Program-made: the position numbers and the translations under genes
The notes under the pieces: model-generated
The model's database searches: none
Told to the model about the DNA's origin: nothing
Seen by the model: the letters and a program-made list of their open reading frames with translations, nothing else
Origin: Pseudomonas saudiphocaensis
Lineage (GTDB): Bacteria; Pseudomonadota; Gammaproteobacteria; Pseudomonadales; Pseudomonadaceae
Length of the DNA: 64,000 bases
Direction of reading: 5' to 3'
Assembly (NCBI RefSeq): GCF_000756775.1
Contig: NZ_CCSF01000001.1
Span: forward strand, 992,001-1,056,000
Shown here: one piece after another, positions 18,818-28,336 of the stretch
Numbering within the stretch: the stretch's first letter is position 1
Layout of the letters: the number at the start of each line of letters is the position of its first letter

Positions 18818-19465
18818 TCAGTGCCCTGGGGCATCGTCCCAAAGAATCTTGTGCAGCTGAAGCTGCATGCGTACCGGAAGATTGTCACTGATAATCCATT
18901 CAGCCAGTGCGCGCGCATCAACCTGCCCATAGCTGGGCGAGAACAACACTTCGCCGGCACGTTCGTGCAGGCGATACTCGATCAGTTTGGAAGCCGCCCA
19001 GTCATAGTCTTCCCGTGAGCAGATGACAAACTTCACCTGATCATTGGAAGTCAGCCAGTTGATGTTCTCGTAGAGATTGCGCCCCACTTCAGCTGAGCCC
19101 GGCGTTTTCAGATCGACAACCCGACTCACTCGCTCATCGACAGCGGAAATATCCAGCGCCCCGCTCGTCTCAAGCGATACTTCATAACCGGCATCACACA
19201 ACTGTTGCAGCAACGGCAAACAGCCCGGCTGAGCAAGAGGCTCACCGCCTGTGACGCAGATGTAACGGGGATTGAAGGATGCAACGCGCTCCAGAATTGC
19301 CTGAAGCGACATGATTTCGCCGCCGCTGAATGCATAAGCGGAATCGCAATATTGACAGCGCAGGGGACAGCCGGTCAGGCGAACGAACACTGTGGGCAGG
19401 CCACTTGTGCGCGCTTCCCCCTGCAACGAGTAAAAAATCTCGGTTATTCGCAGGGTATTTTGCAT
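18818..19465 (-). CDS. queE: QueE, 7-carboxy-7-deazaguanine synthase (radical SAM)
   Basis: This 215-residue radical SAM enzyme contracts the CPH4 ring. The cluster motif CPLRCQYC (C33, C37, C40) and ITEIFYSLQGE near the start are diagnostic, as is TGGEPL. ATG 19465 gives the usual start MQNTLRITEIF; the open frame upstream crosses the cpoB terminator and is not coding. First of the queE-queC pair. Confidence 0.95.
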   Translation of the reverse strand: MQNTLRITEIFYSLQGEARTSGLPTVFVRLTGCPLRCQYCDSAYAFSGGEIMSLQAILERVASFNPRYICVTGGEPLAQPGCLPLLQQLCDAGYEVSLETSGALDISAVDERVSRVVDLKTPGSAEVGRNLYENINWLTSNDQVKFVICSREDYDWAASKLIEYRLHERAGEVLFSPSYGQVDARALAEWIISDNLPVRMQLQLHKILWDDAPGH

Positions 19466-19535
19466 ATCAGCCACGGGCGTAACGGCTAAACAGGCCGTCC
19501 GCCTCCGTTGCGGGTAAAGGGGCAGCGATTCTAAC

Positions 19536-19562
19536 GAAAAAACCCGCCGTTGGGCGGGTTTG
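19536..19562 (-). terminator. Terminator of the tol-pal-cpoB operon
   Basis: AACCCGCC and GGCGGGTT arms with a short GTT loop are followed on the minus strand by TTTTTTCG. It begins 17 bp after the cpoB stop. Confidence 0.9.
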
Positions 19563-19578
19563 TCAGTCATGCCGCTGA

Positions 19579-20397
19579 TTAACGATTCAATTGACGCTGC
19601 GCCAACTGCGCAGCTGAGCTGTTGGGGTAGTCAGCAACAACCTGGCGGAATATCCCCTGGGCCTTGTCCCGGTTACCTAACCGCAACTCGACATCAGCCA
19701 GCTTGTATAGCGAATCCGGCACCTTGCTGTGTTGCGGGTAGGCCTGACTGACCTTGGCAAAGGCTTGACCGGCAGCCTGAAGATCACCATTGGCAAGGTT
19801 CACTTCACCCAACCAATATTGAGCATTGCCGGCGTAGACGCTCTCAGGATACCTACGCAGAAACGCGGCAAAGGCCTGAGCGGCCTTATCAAAATCCTTG
19901 GCCTTGATCAGGTCGAAGGCTGCATCGTAGTACAACTTTTCTTTTTCAGGATCGGCACTCGCACCGCCCTGCGTCGACGCACCCGCAGGGGTCTGCACTG
20001 CTCCGCCAGCATCGGTTACGCCAGCGGCTGAAGAATTCTGACCGACCGCCCCACCAGCCGCACCTTGCGACAAGCGACGATCCAGATCCTGGTAACGCTC
20101 CAACCCCTCCTGTTGCAGGCGCTGGATATCATTCTGTTGCATCTCGAGCATGCCGCGCAGCTGCGCTATTTCTTCCTGCATCTGCTGCAGTTGAATAAAG
20201 AGCATGCCCTGCGCCGAAGACGGAGCAGCCGCTCCGCCTCCGGCATAGGCACCGCCTGTATCTGCGCCGGCAGAATAGCCCGACCCGGGTGCAGCATTAC
20301 CGCTGCGCGAGTCATATTCCACAATCGGAACCTGAGCCGCCGCAGTAAGCGGCAGCCCAAGCGCGAACAGCATCAGAGCATAACGGTGCTTAAGCAT
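19579..20397 (-). CDS. cpoB: CpoB (YbgF), Tol-associated TPR protein
   Basis: This 272-residue periplasmic protein has a signal peptide (about 1-21), a Gly/Ala-rich stretch, a coiled-coil segment near 60-115 rich in Q and L, a linker and C-terminal TPR repeats (about 150-270: YYDAAFDLIKAKDFDKA and following). It coordinates Tol-Pal with peptidoglycan synthesis at division in E. coli. It lies 6 bp after pal. Confidence 0.94.
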   Translation of the reverse strand: MLKHRYALMLFALGLPLTAAAQVPIVEYDSRSGNAAPGSGYSAGADTGGAYAGGGAAAPSSAQGMLFIQLQQMQEEIAQLRGMLEMQQNDIQRLQQEGLERYQDLDRRLSQGAAGGAVGQNSSAAGVTDAGGAVQTPAGASTQGGASADPEKEKLYYDAAFDLIKAKDFDKAAQAFAAFLRRYPESVYAGNAQYWLGEVNLANGDLQAAGQAFAKVSQAYPQHSKVPDSLYKLADVELRLGNRDKAQGIFRQVVADYPNSSAAQLAQRQLNR

Positions 20398-20403
20398 GGC
20401 TTA

Positions 20404-20907
20404 TTACTTGCGCAGCTCTACACGGCGGTTTTGAGCCCAGGACTGCTCGTCGTTACCCATGGCAACTGGACGCTCTTCGCCATAGGAAACCAGCTCCAGC
20501 TGAGCCGGGGAAACGCCCTGCAGAACCAGGTAGCGCTGAACGGCCTTGGAACGACGCTCGCCCAGAGCCATGTTGTACTCACGGGTACCACGCTCGTCAG
20601 TGTGGCCTTCCAGCACAACACGGTTGCCGGCGGACTGCAGATCCTTGGCATGAACGTCCAGTGCGCGCATGGCTTCAGGCTTCAGGTCGGAGCTGTCGTA
20701 CTCGAAGTAGAAGGTGGTGATGGCGCGCAGAGCGGCTTCTTCGCTCATGCTGCCGTCAACAGCACCGCTATCAGCACCGTAACCAGCGTTCGGATCGATG
20801 GCGGTGGAACCTTCACCGGAGTCATCGCCGCCCTTAGAGGAACAACCAACAGCAACAGCCATGGCCAGTGCCAGAGCAGCAAACTTACCGAATTTCAGCA
20901 TTTCCAT
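20404..20907 (-). CDS. pal: Pal (OprL), peptidoglycan-associated lipoprotein
   Basis: This 167-residue outer-membrane lipoprotein binds peptidoglycan and TolB. The lipobox VAVGC lies in [20 protein letters not shown] plus GC, and the OmpA-like domain has [12 protein letters not shown] and the C-terminal NRRVELRK. The sequence is nearly that of P. aeruginosa OprL as I recall it. ATG 20907 is chosen; a TTG at 20916 is less likely. Confidence 0.97.
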   Translation of the reverse strand: MEMLKFGKFAALALAMAVAVGCSSKGGDDSGEGSTAIDPNAGYGADSGAVDGSMSEEAALRAITTFYFEYDSSDLKPEAMRALDVHAKDLQSAGNRVVLEGHTDERGTREYNMALGERRSKAVQRYLVLQGVSPAQLELVSYGEERPVAMGNDEQSWAQNRRVELRK

Positions 20908-20958
20908 GTGTAACAACCCCAGTGTGTTTAATGGTTAGTTTAAAGCGTTGATACCGCA

Positions 20959-22260
20959 TCAGTTCAGGTAAGGGGACCACGATGGCTCACGGACTTCGCC
21001 TTGAGCAGTAGGAAGCGGGAGCCTAACTCGACCATTAATTGATACGAGCATCAAGACTCCCCGGCCCTGCTGGCGGGTCGCGTAGATTAGCATAGTGCCA
21101 TTAGGCGCAACAGTGGGCGACTCATCTAAACTTGTATCAGAGAGTAGCCGCAAATTGCCACGCTGCAGGTCCTGTGCTGCCACCTTGAAATTGGTATAGC
21201 CCTCCTGGCGATGAATCATGACCAGAGTCTTTTCATCTGCTGACAGTTTGGGGTTGGCGTTGTAGTTACCTACAAACGTAACTCGCTCGGCATTATTGCT
21301 ACCCAAGCGCTGTTTGTAGATCTGCGGCTTACCCGCCCGGTCAGAGGTGAAATAGATGGTTTGGCCATCTGCCCCCCAGAAAGGCTCGGTGTCGATCGCA
21401 TAGTGATTGGTCAGCCGCTGCAACTGACGCGAATTCAGATCCATCACATAGACTTCCGGGTTGCCATCCTTGGACAGCACAAACGCCAGGCGGTTGCCGT
21501 CAGGAGAAAACGCCGGCGCGCCATTAAGCCCCTCGAAATTGGTGACCTGCTCGCGCCGACCCGTATCGATGTGCTGGATGAAGATACGCGGGCGTTTCTG
21601 TTCAAACGAAACATAAGCAATGCGACGGCTATCGGGCGAGTAACGCGGCGACAGAATCGGTTCGCGCGACTGCAACAAGGTTACAGCACGCGCGCCGTCG
21701 TAATCTGAGCGCTGCAGCGTATAGCGAGTGTTGTTGGCACCCATGCGCTCAGCGGTCACGTAGAGCAGGCGTGTGGAGAACGCACCCTTGATGCCGGTAA
21801 GCTTTTCGAACGACTGGTCAGCGACGTAGTGAGCCATGTCCCGCAACTGATCAGGCGTGCCGCCGACGCTACCGGTCATGACCTGCTGCTCGGTAGTCAC
21901 GTTGAATACTGCAAACTGCACCTGCAGCCGGCCGCCGGAAGGCTGGATATCGCCAACCACGAGATACTGTGCTCCGAGCGCCTTCCAGTCGCGGAAAATG
22001 ACTTCGCTGGCCTTGGTCGGCATGCTGATCATGTTCTGCTTGGGAATAGGCTGGAATATCCCGGAATTGCGCATGTCGTTACCGATGATCTCGGCCATGT
22101 CTTCCGGCAGCACGCTGCCGCCCTGCCAGCCGAACGGAACGACCGCAATCGGAATTGCACGATCGCTCCCGCTGGTGACAACGATGTTTTTCTCCTGCGC
22201 GACGGCACTTCCCAGCACCAGCGACAGAAGGACGATAAAACCTCGAAGGTAGTTGATCAC
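20959..22260 (-). CDS. tolB: TolB, periplasmic beta-propeller of Tol-Pal
   Basis: This 433-residue protein has a signal peptide (to about residue 21, AVAQ), an N-terminal domain ([16 protein letters not shown]) and a six-bladed propeller with repeated SPDG/SPDS blades such as [17 protein letters not shown]. It links Pal to TolA. The start overlaps tolA by 4 bp (ATGA), indicating coupled translation. Confidence 0.97.
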   Translation of the reverse strand: MINYLRGFIVLLSLVLGSAVAQEKNIVVTSGSDRAIPIAVVPFGWQGGSVLPEDMAEIIGNDMRNSGIFQPIPKQNMISMPTKASEVIFRDWKALGAQYLVVGDIQPSGGRLQVQFAVFNVTTEQQVMTGSVGGTPDQLRDMAHYVADQSFEKLTGIKGAFSTRLLYVTAERMGANNTRYTLQRSDYDGARAVTLLQSREPILSPRYSPDSRRIAYVSFEQKRPRIFIQHIDTGRREQVTNFEGLNGAPAFSPDGNRLAFVLSKDGNPEVYVMDLNSRQLQRLTNHYAIDTEPFWGADGQTIYFTSDRAGKPQIYKQRLGSNNAERVTFVGNYNANPKLSADEKTLVMIHRQEGYTNFKVAAQDLQRGNLRLLSDTSLDESPTVAPNGTMLIYATRQQGRGVLMLVSINGRVRLPLPTAQGEVREPSWSPYLN

Positions 22261-23264
22261 AACGCAAGGTCCTCAGGCGTAAAGGTCATCGTGAACGAGC
22301 GGTACGGCTGGAATTCCTGAGCGGAAAGCCCCTGCATCTCGGTCAGCCGACCAATATTCTTGACCGCGGCAACCGCGGAGTTGTCAAACGGAGCATCGCC
22401 GCTCGACCGTGAAACGTTTACTGCGGTGATGGTGCCGTCTGGCAGCATGTTCACGCGCAGCGTTACCGACATGTTGTTGCGCGCCGAAGGCGGACGAGTC
22501 CAGCCCTGCGCTGCTCGCATGCGAATAAGATCGTCGAAGTCACCTGCAACCTGGCTGCCTTGCGTATCGGCCATAGCCTGCTGGCGCTGAGTGTCCTCGG
22601 CAAGCAGCTCGGCAAGGGCTTGCGCCTTCTTGTCTTCAGCCGCTTTGCGTGCAGCCTCCGCGGCCGCTTTCTTCTTCGCCTCTTCCGCCGCTTTTTTCTT
22701 TGCGGCCTCGGCAGCAGCTTTTTTCTTGGCTTCTTCCGCAGCTTTCTTCTTGGCGTCCTCAGCCGCCTTCTTCTTAGCGGCTTCCTCGGCAGCCTTTTTC
22801 TTCGCCGCCTCGTCCGCCGCCTTCTTCCTGGCAACTTCTGCCTGCTTCTGCTGCTCGGCCGCTTTGCGTGCCTCCTCGGCCTTCTTCGCGTCAGCCGCCT
22901 TTTTTGCCGCTGCCGCCTTTTCTGCTTCGGCCTTTCGAGCGTCCTCGGTCTTCTTTTGTTCCGCAGCCGCTGCGGCCTGCTTCTGCTGCTCGATCCTGCG
23001 CTGTTCCAGCTGCTCGGCCTCGTACTGCTTGGCGGCTGTTTTTTCCGCCTCGCCGGCAAGTTTCTGGTTGGTCTGCGTGGTGGCCTGGCTCTGTGACTTC
23101 AGCTGATACAGAGTCGCCTGGACAATAGGCTTGGACGGCGGCAACTCGGGCGTCATGGCGAAGCTGACGAAAAGCATGCCGAAAATGATGACATGCAGGC
23201 CCACAGCCAGAACGGTGGGCCAGAAGTAACTCTGAGAGGGAGAACGCTCGGCCTGCCGCATCAA
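22257..23264 (-). CDS. tolA: TolA, inner-membrane to periplasm spanning protein
   Basis: This 335-residue protein has one N-terminal membrane segment (about 16-37), a long Lys/Ala/Glu-rich helix (about 60-220) made of repeated [12 protein letters not shown] units and a C-terminal globular domain that contacts TolB and Pal. It transmits force from TolQR. The repeats create long antisense open frames that are not genes. Overlaps tolB and tolR by 4 bp each. Confidence 0.95.
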   Translation of the reverse strand: MMRQAERSPSQSYFWPTVLAVGLHVIIFGMLFVSFAMTPELPPSKPIVQATLYQLKSQSQATTQTNQKLAGEAEKTAAKQYEAEQLEQRRIEQQKQAAAAAEQKKTEDARKAEAEKAAAAKKAADAKKAEEARKAAEQQKQAEVARKKAADEAAKKKAAEEAAKKKAAEDAKKKAAEEAKKKAAAEAAKKKAAEEAKKKAAAEAARKAAEDKKAQALAELLAEDTQRQQAMADTQGSQVAGDFDDLIRMRAAQGWTRPPSARNNMSVTLRVNMLPDGTITAVNVSRSSGDAPFDNSAVAAVKNIGRLTEMQGLSAQEFQPYRSFTMTFTPEDLAL

Positions 23265-23713
23265 GGTGCCTCGGTGATCAGGCCGACGTTGCCCACACCG
23301 GCCTGTTGCAGGCCGCCCATGGCGTTCATGACCGAGCCGTAGTCGACCGCCTTGTCACCACGAACGAACACCTGGACCTGTTTTCCCTGGCTGCGGTTCT
23401 GACTCATGATCGCCGTGACCGCACGGGTCATCTCGTCGAGAGTCAGCGCCTGGTCCTGGACCGTCTCGGTATCAACCTCGTTGCCCATGTTCCAGTAATA
23501 GGTCTTGTCGGCTTTGATCGAGATGGTCAAAACCTGGGCATCGTTATCCTGCGGCAGCACTTCGCTGCTGACCTGAGGCAGATCAACCTTGACGCCCTGG
23601 TTGAGCATGGGCGCGGTCACCATGAAGATCACCAGCAGCACCAGCATCACATCGATGTAGGGCACCACGTTCATCTCGGCGACCGGCTTGCGTCTGTTGC
23701 GAATTCTGGCCAT
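23261..23713 (-). CDS. tolR: TolR, Tol-Pal energising subunit
   Basis: This 150-residue protein has one membrane helix (about 18-38) with D21 in YIDVMLVLLVIF, the proton-pathway aspartate of the ExbD/TolR family. The rest is periplasmic. ATG 23713 (MARIRNRRKPVAEMNVV) matches the family start. Between tolQ (11 bp) and tolA (4-bp overlap). Confidence 0.96.
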   Translation of the reverse strand: MARIRNRRKPVAEMNVVPYIDVMLVLLVIFMVTAPMLNQGVKVDLPQVSSEVLPQDNDAQVLTISIKADKTYYWNMGNEVDTETVQDQALTLDEMTRAVTAIMSQNRSQGKQVQVFVRGDKAVDYGSVMNAMGGLQQAGVGNVGLITEAP

Positions 23714-23724
23714 GGCCTGTGGCC

Positions 23725-24417
23725 TCAATCTTCGGTGGTGTGAACTTTACGGTGGAGAATCGCCTGGAACTCGTCGGCGAAGGTGTAATACCGAGCGATG
23801 AGCATTTCGCCGCGTGCGGAGAAGCGGTTGTAGGCGATAACAGCCGGGATCGCCGCGAACAGGCCGATGGCCGTAGCGATCAGCGCTTCAGCGATACCCG
23901 GAGCAACGGTGGCCAATGTCGCCTGCTGCACCTGAGCCAGTCCACGGAACGAGTTCATGATGCCCCAGACAGTGCCAAACAGACCGATATAGGGGCTGGT
24001 GGAACCGACCGTAGCCAGGAACGGCAGGCTCTGCTCGAGTTTCTCCTCTTCCCGTGAGATGGCTACGCGCATGGCCCGGTTGACTGCATCCATCACGGCA
24101 TCGGGATCAACGCCCGGCTGCTGGCGCAGGCGGGAAAACTCCTTGAAACCTGCACGAAAGATTTGCTCAACGCCGGAATCCGGGTCCGGGTTGCTACCCG
24201 CCTGGCGGTATAACTTGGACAGATCGATGCCAGACCAGAAACGTTCTTCGAAGGTATCCAGTGCACGCTTGGCAGCGCGCAACATGTTGCCGCGCTGGAA
24301 GATGATGATCCAGGACATCACCGAAGCCGCCACCAGGATCAGCATGACCAGCTGAACCACAAAGCTGGCGTTGCTGATCAGGCTCCACATGGACATATGA
24401 TCGACGTTGGGTTCCAC
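23725..24417 (-). CDS. tolQ: TolQ, Tol-Pal channel subunit
   Basis: This 230-residue inner-membrane protein of the MotA/TolQ/ExbB family has three membrane helices (about 15-37, 135-157 and 170-192) and a large cytoplasmic loop. The VGSTSPYIGLFGTVWGIMNS segment is the conserved second helix. Forms the proton channel with TolR. Lies 2 bp after ybgC. Confidence 0.97.
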   Translation of the reverse strand: MEPNVDHMSMWSLISNASFVVQLVMLILVAASVMSWIIIFQRGNMLRAAKRALDTFEERFWSGIDLSKLYRQAGSNPDPDSGVEQIFRAGFKEFSRLRQQPGVDPDAVMDAVNRAMRVAISREEEKLEQSLPFLATVGSTSPYIGLFGTVWGIMNSFRGLAQVQQATLATVAPGIAEALIATAIGLFAAIPAVIAYNRFSARGEMLIARYYTFADEFQAILHRKVHTTED

Positions 24418-24419
24418 GC

Positions 24420-24863
24420 TTACTCTCCTGCAGGGGGTAGACCCGACCCGGCGAAGGCTGAACGCAGCGCTTCGGGAATGGGGCGGGGTTTCAAACTCTC
24501 GGCGCGTACACAGGCCACCAGAAACTGCCCCTCGCAGAGCAGCAGATCATCTTTGGCACGCCTCACCTGCTGCCTGAAACGCAGGCTGGCGCGTTTTATT
24601 TCAGTCACCTCGGCGGTTACCAGCAACTCATCGTCCAACCGCGCTGGTGCGTGATAACGCGCTTCGCTGGAATGGACGACGAACAGCAGGTCTTCACCGG
24701 CCAGCTGCGACTGGGCAAAACCCAGGCTGCGCAACCGTTCGGTACGGGCCCGCTCCATGAATTTGAGGTAGTTGACGTAATAAACGATGCCGCCTGCATC
24801 GGTGTCTTCGTAATAGACACGACAACGATGGGTAAACGGCTGAACAGGTGATTCCGCGCGCAT
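24420..24863 (-). CDS. ybgC: YbgC, acyl-CoA thioesterase of the tol-pal cluster
   Basis: This 147-residue hot-dog-fold thioesterase carries [19 protein letters not shown], with the catalytic aspartate in DTDAGG (20-25). ATG 24863 is used; a TTG at 24899 is unlikely. It is the first gene of the tol-pal cluster, as in most proteobacteria, and may act on phospholipid-linked acyl chains. Confidence 0.94.
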   Translation of the reverse strand: MRAESPVQPFTHRCRVYYEDTDAGGIVYYVNYLKFMERARTERLRSLGFAQSQLAGEDLLFVVHSSEARYHAPARLDDELLVTAEVTEIKRASLRFRQQVRRAKDDLLLCEGQFLVACVRAESLKPRPIPEALRSAFAGSGLPPAGE

Positions 24864-24914
24864 ACTAGTGCCAGACACAGCAAATTCCAATTGGCTCAAA
24901 CAAGAATATTTTCA

Positions 24915-25967
24915 TCACATTGTGTCGCCATCGAAGAGGTCACCTACTGGCGAATCGTCCATGCGTTTAGGCAGGTTCAGGCCGAAGTGCAGATAAGCAT
25001 GGCGAGTGACCACACGGCCGCGCGGCGTGCGCATGATGTAGCCCTGCTGGATCAGATAGGGCTCCAGAACATCCTCGATGGTGTGGCGCTCTTCACTGAT
25101 GGCCGCGGCCAGGCTATCAATGCCAACCGGACCGCCGTCGAATTTTTCGATCAGGGTCAGCAACAGTCGTCGATCCTGGTGATCCAGCCCGCGCTCGTCG
25201 ACGTCGAGCATGTTCAATGCAAGATCGGCGATGGCCCGGGTGATCTCGCCATTGCCCCGCACCTCGGCAAAGTCTCGCACCCGGCGCAGCAGCCGGTTGG
25301 CAATACGCGGCGTACCCCGAGCACGGCGAGCGATTTCGAAGGCGCCTTCGGCTTCGATCGGCAAACCGAGGATGCCGGCCGAGCGGGTGACGATGGTCGC
25401 CAGATCCGCGGTTGAGTAAAACTCAAGCCGCTGCACGATACCGAAGCGATCACGCAGCGGATTGGTCAGCATGCCTGCCCGGGTGGTCGCCCCGACCAGG
25501 GTAAAAGGTGGCAGGTCGAGTTTGATTGAGCGCGCCGCCGGGCCTTCACCGATCATGATATCCAGCTGGAAATCTTCCATCGCCGGATACAGCACTTCCT
25601 CAACGATGGGCGACAGTCGATGTATCTCATCGACAAAGAGCACATCACCCTCTTCCAGGTTGGTCAGCAACGCGGCGAGGTCACCAGGCCGCTCCAGCAC
25701 CGGGCCGGACGTGCTTTTGATCGAAACGCCCATTTCCTGGGCCAGGATATTGGCCAGGGTGGTTTTGCCCAGACCGGGAGGCCCGAAAATCAGGGTGTGA
25801 TCAAGAGCTTCATTTCGCTTGCGCGCAGCGCGGATAAAGAGATCCATCTGCTCGCGGACCGCCGGCTGGCCGATGTACTCGGCCAGGCTTAGCGGGCGAA
25901 TGGCGCGGTCGATTTGCTCATCACGGTCACGACCGGTGGCGGTAATCAGACGATCGGCTTCGATCAT
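24915..25967 (-). CDS. ruvB: RuvB, Holliday-junction branch-migration motor
   Basis: This 350-residue AAA+ helicase has Walker A GPPGLGKT (62-69), Walker B DEIHRL, sensor GATTRAG and a C-terminal winged helix ([15 protein letters not shown]). It drives branch migration with RuvA. ATG 25967 ([10 protein letters not shown]) lies 4 bp after the ruvA stop. Confidence 0.98.
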   Translation of the reverse strand: MIEADRLITATGRDRDEQIDRAIRPLSLAEYIGQPAVREQMDLFIRAARKRNEALDHTLIFGPPGLGKTTLANILAQEMGVSIKSTSGPVLERPGDLAALLTNLEEGDVLFVDEIHRLSPIVEEVLYPAMEDFQLDIMIGEGPAARSIKLDLPPFTLVGATTRAGMLTNPLRDRFGIVQRLEFYSTADLATIVTRSAGILGLPIEAEGAFEIARRARGTPRIANRLLRRVRDFAEVRGNGEITRAIADLALNMLDVDERGLDHQDRRLLLTLIEKFDGGPVGIDSLAAAISEERHTIEDVLEPYLIQQGYIMRTPRGRVVTRHAYLHFGLNLPKRMDDSPVGDLFDGDTM

Positions 25968-25971
25968 GGGC

Positions 25972-26577
25972 TTACACCATTCCCTTGAGGGCACGGCGGA
26001 TCAGATCTTCACTGCTCAAATCGTCTTCCTGTACTGCTGATACGGCACGGCTGGCCTCTTGCGGCTTGAAGCCAAGGGAAATCAGCGCACTCACCGCATC
26101 ATTCTCGGCGCTTGAGACTGCCATATTGGCGCGAGGTTCAACCACCAGAGGCGCAATGGATGGCATGGTTTCCCAGGCCTTGAAACGCCCCTTCAATTCC
26201 ACCAACAAACGCTCAGCGGTTTTTTTGCCCACACCTGGAATCTTCACCAGCACCGAGGTGTCCTGCGCCTGAACGCAACGCACCAGCTCGTCCACCTCCA
26301 GCCCGGACATCAGTGCCAACGCCAGCTTCGGCCCAACACCATTGAGACGAATCAGCTCACGAAACAGCTCGCGATCTCGTTTGTCGGCAAAGCCATACAA
26401 CAGCTGGGCGTCCTCGCGCACTACCAGATGGGTGTGCAGCGTCACCGGCTCACCCAGTGCGGGAAGCCGGTAAAGGGTGGTCATCGGCACCTCGACTTCA
26501 TAGCCAACGCCATTCACATCCAGAATCAGATGCGGAGGCTGTTTCTCCGCCAGGGTGCCGCGCAAACGTCCAATCAC
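25972..26577 (-). CDS. ruvA: RuvA, Holliday-junction binding subunit
   Basis: This 201-residue protein has the OB-fold start MIGRLRGTL, two helix-hairpin-helix motifs ([16 protein letters not shown] and [15 protein letters not shown]) and a C-terminal UBA-like domain that contacts RuvB. It is in the ruvC-ruvA-ruvB order. Confidence 0.98.
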   Translation of the reverse strand: MIGRLRGTLAEKQPPHLILDVNGVGYEVEVPMTTLYRLPALGEPVTLHTHLVVREDAQLLYGFADKRDRELFRELIRLNGVGPKLALALMSGLEVDELVRCVQAQDTSVLVKIPGVGKKTAERLLVELKGRFKAWETMPSIAPLVVEPRANMAVSSAENDAVSALISLGFKPQEASRAVSAVQEDDLSSEDLIRRALKGMV

Positions 26578-26655
26578 GTTATTTCATCCTCTCTGGGCTG
26601 AGTGATCGACTCAGCCAGCCTGAACTTCCTGACAACTCGCTTCGCTAAATTCGGA

Positions 26656-27180
26656 TTACAGACGCAGTCGCCCCGCCCTGCGCTTGGCGCCAGCCAGACC
26701 GTGGGGAATCAAGCTCTGACGATGATGGGCATGACACAGGGCTATCGCCAACGCATCGGACGCATCGATTTGCGGTTTCTTCACCAGCTTCAACAGATGC
26801 ATCACCATCATCTGCACCTGCTGCTTGTCGGCGCCCCCAGTGCCGGCGATGGCCTGCTTGACCTGTGTGGCGGTGTACTCGGCGATCTCCAACCCTTGCT
26901 CGACAGCGGCCACAATGGCTGCGCCACGCGCCTGGCCGAGCTTTAGCGCCGAGTCGGCATTGCGCGCCATAAATACCTGCTCGATGCCCATGGTTACCGG
27001 ACCGTGAAGGCGAATCACCTCGCTGACACCGGCAAACACCGCACGCAACCGATCAGGCAACTCACCACTTCCGGTACGAATGCAGCCGGAAGCCACATAC
27101 TCGCAGCTACGACCCGTATCGCGCACCACACCATAACCCGTGATTCTGGAACCGGGGTCTATACCGAGGATGAGTGTCAT
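26656..27180 (-). CDS. ruvC: RuvC, Holliday-junction resolvase
   Basis: This 174-residue RNase H-fold endonuclease has D7 in ILGIDPGS, the acidic [10 protein letters not shown] segment and the C-terminal [14 protein letters not shown] pair of aspartates. It cuts junctions held by RuvAB. First gene of ruvCAB, 78 bp before ruvA. Confidence 0.98.
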   Translation of the reverse strand: MTLILGIDPGSRITGYGVVRDTGRSCEYVASGCIRTGSGELPDRLRAVFAGVSEVIRLHGPVTMGIEQVFMARNADSALKLGQARGAAIVAAVEQGLEIAEYTATQVKQAIAGTGGADKQQVQMMVMHLLKLVKKPQIDASDALAIALCHAHHRQSLIPHGLAGAKRRAGRLRL

Positions 27181-27318
27181 GCGCCTGCCGTACTGTCTAT
27201 TTATCCAGCGACAAGTATAGGGAGGTCACCAAACGGCGGCTAGCCACAATTCCGCGCCTGTCACAGGACCGCTCCGCCCGCTTGAGGCTTGGCCGACCGC
27301 GCCCAGTAATACAGAGCG

Positions 27319-27353
27319 AAAAAAGCCGGAAGCATTTCGGATGCTTCCGGCTT
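27319..27353 (-). terminator. Terminator of yebC
   Basis: AAGCCGGAAGCAT and ATGCTTCCGGCTT form a 13-bp stem with a TTCGG loop, followed on the minus strand by a run of six T. It is 18 bp after the yebC stop and separates it from ruvC. Confidence 0.92.
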
Positions 27354-27370
27354 CGGTTTGCAGCGAAGCG

Positions 27371-28117
27371 TCAGTCCAGCTGCTCCAATATCTCGTCAGA
27401 GATTTCCGCGTTGTGATAGACGTTCTGTACGTCATCCAAATCTTCCAACGCATCGATCAGGCGCAATACCTTTTGGGCAGTCTCGACATCGGTGAGCGGA
27501 GCGGCGATAGACGGAATCATGGCAATTTCCGCCTCCTCACCCTTGAAGCCTGCAGCGCTCAGCGCTTCGTTGACCGCATGAAAATCGGTAAAGCTGGTAG
27601 ACACCAGCGCCGAGCCATCGTCGCCCATTTCCACATCGTCGGCACCCGCCTCCAATGCGGCCTCCATCAGTGCATCCTCATCCACACCGGCAGCAAAGCT
27701 GATCTGCCCCTTGCGATCGAACATGTAGGCGACCGAACCGTCGGTACCCAGATTGCCGCCATGCTTATTGAACGCATGACGCACTTCTGCGGCGGTGCGG
27801 TTGCGGTTGTCGGTCATGGCCTCGACGATGATGGCCACGCCGCTGGGCGCGTAGCCTTCGTAAGTCAACTCGACGACGTTGTCGGCATCGTTGGTGCCGG
27901 CGCCGCGAGCGATGGCGCGATCGATCACATCGCGCGACATGTTCGCGGTCAGCGCCTTGTCCACGGCCAGACGCAGACGCGGGTTGTCCGCCGGGATTGG
28001 GCCGCTCTTGGCGGCGACGGTCAGCTCACGAATGATCTTGGTGAAAATCTTGCCACGCTTGGCGTCCTGGCGCCCCTTGCGGTGCTTGATGTTGGCCCAT
28101 TTGGAATGACCAGCCAT
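27371..28117 (-). CDS. yebC: YebC/PmpR-family regulator
   Basis: This 248-residue protein begins [20 protein letters not shown], the family signature, and has the three-domain YebC fold. Members act as transcription factors or ribosome-associated factors that ease difficult peptide bonds; the P. aeruginosa member PmpR represses quinolone signalling. It lies before ruvC, as usual, but has its own terminator. The exact role here is not visible. Confidence 0.94.
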   Translation of the reverse strand: MAGHSKWANIKHRKGRQDAKRGKIFTKIIRELTVAAKSGPIPADNPRLRLAVDKALTANMSRDVIDRAIARGAGTNDADNVVELTYEGYAPSGVAIIVEAMTDNRNRTAAEVRHAFNKHGGNLGTDGSVAYMFDRKGQISFAAGVDEDALMEAALEAGADDVEMGDDGSALVSTSFTDFHAVNEALSAAGFKGEEAEIAMIPSIAAPLTDVETAQKVLRLIDALEDLDDVQNVYHNAEISDEILEQLD

Positions 28118-28149
28118 AACTGTCTCCCTCTTTGATCAACTTTCTTCTT

Positions 28150-28289
28150 GCAGGCCATTGAAAAACTATCTGCGTTGGCAATACGTCGTTAAAAACAGCC
28201 TCAGAATGCTCATTTAGACCACTAAACTCCGCTTCTTCGGCTGTTTTTGCCTCGTCTTGCCTGCCTCGCCTACGTTTTCAACAGCCTGC
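28150..28289. repeat. 140-bp element with terminal and internal inverted repeats
   Basis: The ends are imperfect inverted repeats: GCAGGCCATTGAAAAAC on the left and GCAGGCTGTTGAAAAC (read inwards) on the right. Inside, AAAAACAGCC (28191-28200) pairs with GGCTGTTTTT (28239-28248). No open frame and no obvious target duplication are seen. It fits a MITE-like or large palindromic intergenic repeat, inserted between aspS and yebC. Confidence 0.7.
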
Positions 28290-28301
28290 TAGCTGTAACG
28301 C

Positions 28302-28324
28302 AAAAGCCCAGGTTTCCCTGGGCT
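28302..28324 (-). terminator. Terminator of aspS
   Basis: AGCCCAGG and CCTGGGCT pair around a TTTC loop, followed on the minus strand by TTTTG. It begins 13 bp after the aspS stop. Confidence 0.8.
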
Positions 28325-28336
28325 CCGGCTTCGCCG

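Noticed and set aside
22463-23128. Arg-rich and Ala/Phe-rich frames over tolA
   Set aside because: They arise from the Lys/Ala repeat of TolA read in other frames; low-complexity artefacts.
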